Origin: a bacterium
Lineage (GTDB): Bacteria > Electryoneota > RPQS01
Assembly: GCA_028711875.1 (NCBI GenBank)
Contig: JAQTRJ010000033.1
Location: 1 to 11,932 of the forward strand
DNA length: 11,932 nt
Direction: 5' to 3'
Part shown: one piece after another, positions 9,238-11,932 of the stretch
Layout of the letters: each line of letters opens with the position of its first letter
How positions within the stretch are numbered: position 1 is the stretch's first letter
The notes under the pieces: model-generated
Databases searched by the model: none
Told to the model about the DNA's origin: nothing
The model's input: the letters and a program-made list of their open reading frames with translations, nothing else
Program-made: the position numbers and the translations under genes

Positions 9238-9462
9238 CTACTTGGTCCAGATGAGAAGAAGAATGAGAAACGAAAACAGCGCCGCTCCTTCGACGAGGCC
9301 GGCCATTACCAGCGCCGCGCCCTGAATCTTCCCGGCGGCTTCGGGTTGCCGCGCGATGGCTTCCATCGCCGAGCTGCCGATTTTTCCGATACCGAAACCG
9401 GCGCCCAGAGCGAACATACCCGCGCCGATTGCCGCACCGAGAAGGGGAAGTCCTAATTCCAT
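9238..9462 (-). CDS. atpE: ATP synthase Fo c subunit (rotor ring)
   Basis: The c subunit forms the membrane rotor ring that carries ions. It has 74 residues in two hydrophobic helices (about 5-31 and 49-72) joined by the cytoplasmic loop ARQPEA (37-42). Helix 1 carries the GxGxGxG packing motif (20-26), and helix 2 the ion-binding glutamate E58 in GLVEGAALF (55-63). Aligned on ARQPEA, the position of Ilyobacter Gln32 is Ile25, and the residue after the glutamate is Gly59 where that protein has Ser66. The sodium ligands are therefore absent and proton coupling is likely. The ATG at 9460-9462 has a GCGGAG Shine-Dalgarno; the open frame continuing upstream to 9939 is atpB read in another frame. 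Ring size cannot be predicted. Confidence 0.97.
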   Translation of the reverse strand: MELGLPLLGAAIGAGMFALGAGFGIGKIGSSAMEAIARQPEAAGKIQGAALVMAGLVEGAALFSFLILLLIWTK

Positions 9463-9524
9463 AACCGATCCACTCCGCTTTAGAGATTGACGTCCGAGGA
9501 GACTATGTTGAATTCGTTTTTCGA

Positions 9525-10427
9525 TCAATGCGCCGGATGCATGGCCAGTCCCACGAACACGGCGGTGAGAATACAGAAAATGTACGCTTGAATCAGCGCC
9601 ACCAGAATCTCGAGCAAGGTCACGAACACGGCAATCGCCACCGACGGCACCGCGAACAGCGGACTGACGATCAGCGTCAGCACGACGGCGATCACGGCGT
9701 GCCCGGCCAGCATGTTGGCAAAGAGACGAATCGTGAGCGCGAACGGCCGAATCAGGAAGCTCGCAATCTCCACGACCACCATCAGCGGCATCAGCCAGAG
9801 CGGCACGCCGGGCGGCGTGAATTCGGCCAGAAATCCGAGCACACCATTCTGCCGAACGCCCATGCCGATCACCAGCCCGAGCGTGCACAGCGCGAGTCCG
9901 GCGGTCACGTTGAGATTGCCGGTGGAAGTCGTTCCCCACGGCAGAAGGCCGAGCAGATTGGAGAAGAAGATGCAGGTGAAGAGGCTGAGGAAATAAGGCA
10001 GGAGGGCGTCGGCGCGTCCGTGGAGATTGGGGCGCAGGACTTCGTCACGCAGGAAAACGATGAGCACTTCGAGCGTGTTGCGCAGGCCGGTGGGGACGGT
10101 GGTCTTCTGCCGCCCCGCCGCCACAGCCACGATGAACACCAACAGCATGGCGATCAGCCACCACACCTGATGCTTGGTGATGAGCCGCAGCGGGCCGATC
10201 TGCGTCGTCGGCAGATGGATCACGAAACCGAACAGCTCCATCTCGTCGCCGTCCACGAGGTGATGGGAGAGAGACTCGATGATGAGCGCTCCGATTCCCT
10301 CTTCGTGCTCCGCGCCGTGCCCGGCCGCTTCCGCCGGGGCCGCCGCGTGTCCCGCATCCTCCTCCGCCAGAACGAGGCTTCCGCCGACCACCAGAATCAG
10401 AAATAGGATGATGCCGAATCGTCTCAC
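9525..10427 (-). CDS. atpB: ATP synthase Fo a subunit with signal-peptide-like N-terminus
   Basis: Subunit a forms the stationary ion half-channels next to the c-ring. From GTG 10425-10427 it has 300 residues. The essential arginine is R234 in RLFANMLAGH (234-243); E220 (VVVEIASFLIRPF) and Q280 (ALIQAYIFCIL) match known half-channel positions, and a TGNLNVTAGLAL segment lies at 169-180. The first 21 residues look like a cleavable signal (VRRFG, a hydrophobic core, then SLVLA). An Ala/His/Glu-rich external segment follows at about 22-44, a form I associate with Bacteroidetes-like a subunits. A TTG at 10463 in the same frame would add 12 residues but overlaps the previous gene and leaves a poorer signal; neither start has a good Shine-Dalgarno. 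A 62-base gap before atpE contains only that gene's ribosome site. Confidence 0.95.
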   Translation of the reverse strand: MRRFGIILFLILVVGGSLVLAEEDAGHAAAPAEAAGHGAEHEEGIGALIIESLSHHLVDGDEMELFGFVIHLPTTQIGPLRLITKHQVWWLIAMLLVFIVAVAAGRQKTTVPTGLRNTLEVLIVFLRDEVLRPNLHGRADALLPYFLSLFTCIFFSNLLGLLPWGTTSTGNLNVTAGLALCTLGLVIGMGVRQNGVLGFLAEFTPPGVPLWLMPLMVVVEIASFLIRPFALTIRLFANMLAGHAVIAVVLTLIVSPLFAVPSVAIAVFVTLLEILVALIQAYIFCILTAVFVGLAMHPAH

Positions 10428-10434
10428 AAAACCG

Positions 10435-10701
10435 CTACGCTTTTCTGAGTACAAGGTTCTCAAGAAGAAAAATGATGAAATAGGCGACGGCCACGCCGAT
10501 CACCGTGGGAATGCGGGCAATTGAAGTTTCCGTGAATAGAAAATAGAGCGCGGCGCAGATCACCACAAACCGGATTGCCAGTCCGACTCCCCACAGTTTC
10601 AGCTTGGTCTTCATGTCGGAACGGCGTCCGCCGAGCTGCAAGAGCACCGCCGGCGCCGCCGCGGCCGCGGAGATCAGCACTCCGATCAGAAAACCGATCA
10701 C
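10435..10701 (-). CDS. Small three-helix membrane protein in the AtpI/AtpR position
   Basis: This 88-residue hydrophobic protein has three probable membrane helices (about 1-21, 37-57 and 64-84), an arginine buried in helix 2 (R44, LAIRFVV) and an ENLVLRK end. It lies between atpZ and atpB, where other clusters carry atpI, a c-ring assembly or ion-handling accessory, or atpR in N-ATPases. I do not recognise a family motif: it is shorter than usual AtpI, and the presence of delta plus a proton-type c subunit argues against AtpR. I chose the GTG at 10699-10701 because it overlaps the atpZ stop (GTGA). An internal ATG at 10612-10614 would leave 59 residues and two helices. The role is inferred from position and topology only. 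Confidence 0.72.
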   Translation of the reverse strand: MIGFLIGVLISAAAAAPAVLLQLGGRRSDMKTKLKLWGVGLAIRFVVICAALYFLFTETSIARIPTVIGVAVAYFIIFLLENLVLRKA

Positions 10702-10991
10702 GGCCGTTCTCCCGTCTCCGATTCGTGCCGCTTCGATTGTTCGGCGCGGCGATCCGCCTCCTTCAACCGCAGATAGGTGGTATAGAGGATGCCAAACAGC
10801 CCCAGAGTCGCGCCGAGAGCCATGAGAATTGGAAACGTGTGCAGCAGGGAATCCAGCCACCAGCCGATGCCGCCGAGAATCGCCGTGGTGCCAACGATGG
10901 TGATTCCGATTTGCAGCGGATCATTTAGATCGCGCCCGGCGCCGGGAGCATCAGCCGATAACGGCTCGTTCGGCTTTCGGGGAGGTCGCAT
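10698..10991 (-). CDS. atpZ: AtpZ-family ATP synthase accessory membrane protein
   Basis: This 97-residue protein has two membrane helices (about 27-49 and 53-74) separated by a short turn after GGIGWWLDSLL (40-50), then a charged tail (75-97). The GWWLD turn and the two-helix hairpin are typical of the AtpZ/AtpI group (PF09527-like) encoded just before atpB; in some bacteria AtpZ works with AtpI in magnesium or calcium transport and ATP synthase assembly. The ATG at 10989-10991 has a GGGA about eight bases upstream and lies inside the end of the bactofilin gene, giving a 41-base overlap. No in-frame ATG or GTG lies after the bactofilin stop and before the first helix, so the overlap is probably real. 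Confidence 0.85.
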   Translation of the reverse strand: MRPPRKPNEPLSADAPGAGRDLNDPLQIGITIVGTTAILGGIGWWLDSLLHTFPILMALGATLGLFGILYTTYLRLKEADRRAEQSKRHESETGERP

Positions 10992-11391
10992 GTTCGGATT
11001 CCCGCTCGACCGGTCGCGCGATAGGACGGGACACTCCGCCCATGTTGGACTGGCCGCGGAAGGTCGCTCCTTCGGCGATGGACAGACGGCTGGTGTGCAG
11101 ATCGCCTTCGATCTGGGCCGTGCTGTCGAGCGCGATTTTACCGCGCGCGGTGAGCGTGCCCTTGACCTTGCCGGCCACGATGATGTCTTCTCCCGACACA
11201 TTTCCTTCCACCACGCCGTTCGCGCCGATGGTTACGGTTTTCGCTGACGAGAGATCACCGACCACGGAACCGTCCACGCGGATCGGGCCTTGCGTTCGGA
11301 CCGAGCCGCGGATTTCCGTGTCGCGGGCAAGCAGCGTCGAAATGTCCGCGCCTTGAGCGGCGCGGGACTGGGATGTACCCCATTTGCTCAT
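10951..11391 (-). CDS. Bactofilin (polymer-forming cytoskeletal protein)
   Basis: Bactofilins self-assemble into filaments through a right-handed beta-helix and often place peptidoglycan enzymes to control cell shape. The 146-residue protein has a short polar N-terminus (1-22), a bactofilin core at about 23-116 with regular short beta turns (IRVDGSVVGDL at 37-47, VEGNVSGEDIIVAGKVKG at 61-78, QIEGDLHTSRLSI at 93-105), and a proline/charge-rich disordered tail. No membrane helix is seen. The ATG at 11389-11391 has a good AGAGGA site seven bases upstream. It follows the M23 peptidase gene by 36 bases. A bactofilin next to an M23 peptidase is also known in the Helicobacter csd1-ccmA region, where both set cell shape. 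The last 41 bases overlap atpZ. Confidence 0.93.
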   Translation of the reverse strand: MSKWGTSQSRAAQGADISTLLARDTEIRGSVRTQGPIRVDGSVVGDLSSAKTVTIGANGVVEGNVSGEDIIVAGKVKGTLTARGKIALDSTAQIEGDLHTSRLSIAEGATFRGQSNMGGVSRPIARPVERESEHATSPKAERAVIG

Positions 11392-11398
11392 AGATGAA

Positions 11399-11404
11399 TC
11401 CTCT
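11399..11404 (-). promoter_or_regulatory. Ribosome binding site of the bactofilin gene
   Basis: AGAGGA on the minus strand, seven bases before the ATG at 11391, is a near-ideal Shine-Dalgarno. It supports that start and suggests independent translation of bactofilin after the M23 gene. The rest of the 36-base gap shows no terminator. Confidence 0.65.
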
Positions 11405-11427
11405 GATATTACGGCGGCAGGCTGGTT

Positions 11428-11932
11428 TCACGGCATGCGGGCCAGGAGCGAGGCGGGATTCACGGGCACTCCATCCTGCCAGACTTCGAAATGAAGGTGG
11501 GGAGCCGTACTGACTCCGGAGTTGCCGACGAGAGCGACCGGCTCTCCCTGCCGCACGCGCTGGCCAAGCCGCGCCAGCAGTAGTTGATTGTGTCCGTAAA
11601 ATGTGGTGTAGCCCGAACGATGGGCCAGCACGATGAGATGCCCGTAGCGGTAGGTCCAGTCGGAGAACAGAACCAGTCCGTCCGCCGCCGCCAGCACCGG
11701 CGTTCCCTCCTGCGCGGCGATGTCAAGACCGTGATGGGCGAGTAGGTTGTCCAATCCGACGGGAGAAAAACGACTGGTGACGTACCCCTTGACCGGAGGG
11801 AGCGTGGGCACGTCCATGGCCGTGAATGAGGCTTTCCCGATTCCCCGGGCATCCGCCACGGGATTGGCGGTGACCGGAGCGATCTCGGCGGGCGCAACCG
11901 CACTCTGTGACGGATCGCTGTGGATGCGGGCC
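11428..11932 (-). CDS. M23-family (LytM-type) peptidoglycan endopeptidase, 5' end beyond window
   Basis: M23 enzymes are zinc metallopeptidases that cut peptidoglycan cross-links in the periplasm. The last 167 residues are visible. The domain runs from about GYVTSRFSPVG (49-59 of the visible part) to the end. The zinc ligands are present: H66 and D70 in HHGLDIAA and H147 in PHLHFEV, with H145 and H114 (FYGH) as the other active-site histidines, so it should be active and not a LytM activator of the degenerate kind. The frame stays open to the window edge, so I treat the GTG at 11857-11859 as internal; a signal peptide, anchor or coiled coil may lie outside. Its bactofilin neighbour suggests a scaffold-plus-hydrolase pair in cell-shape control. 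Confidence 0.93.
   Translation of the reverse strand, partial: ARIHSDPSQSAVAPAEIAPVTANPVADARGIGKASFTAMDVPTLPPVKGYVTSRFSPVGLDNLLAHHGLDIAAQEGTPVLAAADGLVLFSDWTYRYGHLIVLAHRSGYTTFYGHNQLLLARLGQRVRQGEPVALVGNSGVSTAPHLHFEVWQDGVPVNPASLLARMP

Noticed and set aside
9463..9939. A longer frame fused in front of the c subunit (233 residues)
   Set aside because: The extra part is atpB read in another frame; the 74-residue protein from ATG 9462 matches the family length and has a ribosome site.
9238..10991. N-type (delta-less, sodium) ATPase operon
   Set aside because: The two small membrane genes before atpB resemble the Q-R start of N-ATPase operons, but atpH is present, the c subunit lacks sodium ligands, and beta and epsilon are at the far end of the cluster.

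Overview
The window is a stretch of bacterial chromosome in which every supported gene lies on the minus strand, so transcription runs from position 11932 down to position 1. The DNA is GC-rich by eye and tightly packed, and the longest gap between genes is 74 bases. It holds almost a whole F-type ATP synthase gene set. In transcription order the genes are: M23 peptidase (5' end outside the window), bactofilin, atpZ, a small three-helix membrane protein in the AtpI position, atpB (a), atpE (c), atpF (b), atpH (delta), atpA (alpha), two tandem GT87-type glycosyltransferases, atpG (gamma), a NYN-domain protein, a HEAT-repeat protein, atpD (beta), and atpC (epsilon, 3' end outside the window).

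Three features point to a member of, or relative of, the Bacteroidetes/Chlorobi/Fibrobacteres (FCB) assemblage, perhaps a candidate phylum. Subunit a carries a signal peptide and a His/Glu/Ala-rich external segment. The beta subunit has an insertion after the catalytic-glutamate motif. Bactofilin, AtpZ and a small membrane protein precede atpB. The placement is from remembered family features, not from a search, so the phylum is uncertain.

Layout by region. Positions 10951-11932 hold envelope and cell-shape genes (M23 peptidase, bactofilin). Positions 8144-10991 hold accessory and Fo genes plus delta. Positions 6611-8119 are atpA. Positions 4116-6586 hold the two multi-pass glycosyltransferases. 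Positions 3249-4106 are atpG. Positions 1785-3174 hold the NYN and HEAT genes. Positions 1-1756 hold atpD and atpC. The catalytic and structural residues I could check are intact in all ATP synthase subunits, and the c subunit lacks the sodium ligands of the Ilyobacter type, so the enzyme is probably proton-coupled.

The unusual part is the foreign content inside the F1 module: a membrane glycosyltransferase pair between alpha and gamma, and a NYN/HEAT pair between gamma and beta. All of these join their neighbours through 1-28 base gaps or GTGA overlaps, apart from one 74-base spacer that contains a GC-rich hairpin. The whole block could therefore be co-transcribed, tying ATP synthase production to envelope and glycan genes; that link is inference. 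No promoter, rho-independent terminator, tRNA, rRNA, mobile element or CRISPR array was seen. The promoter for this block is probably upstream of position 11932.
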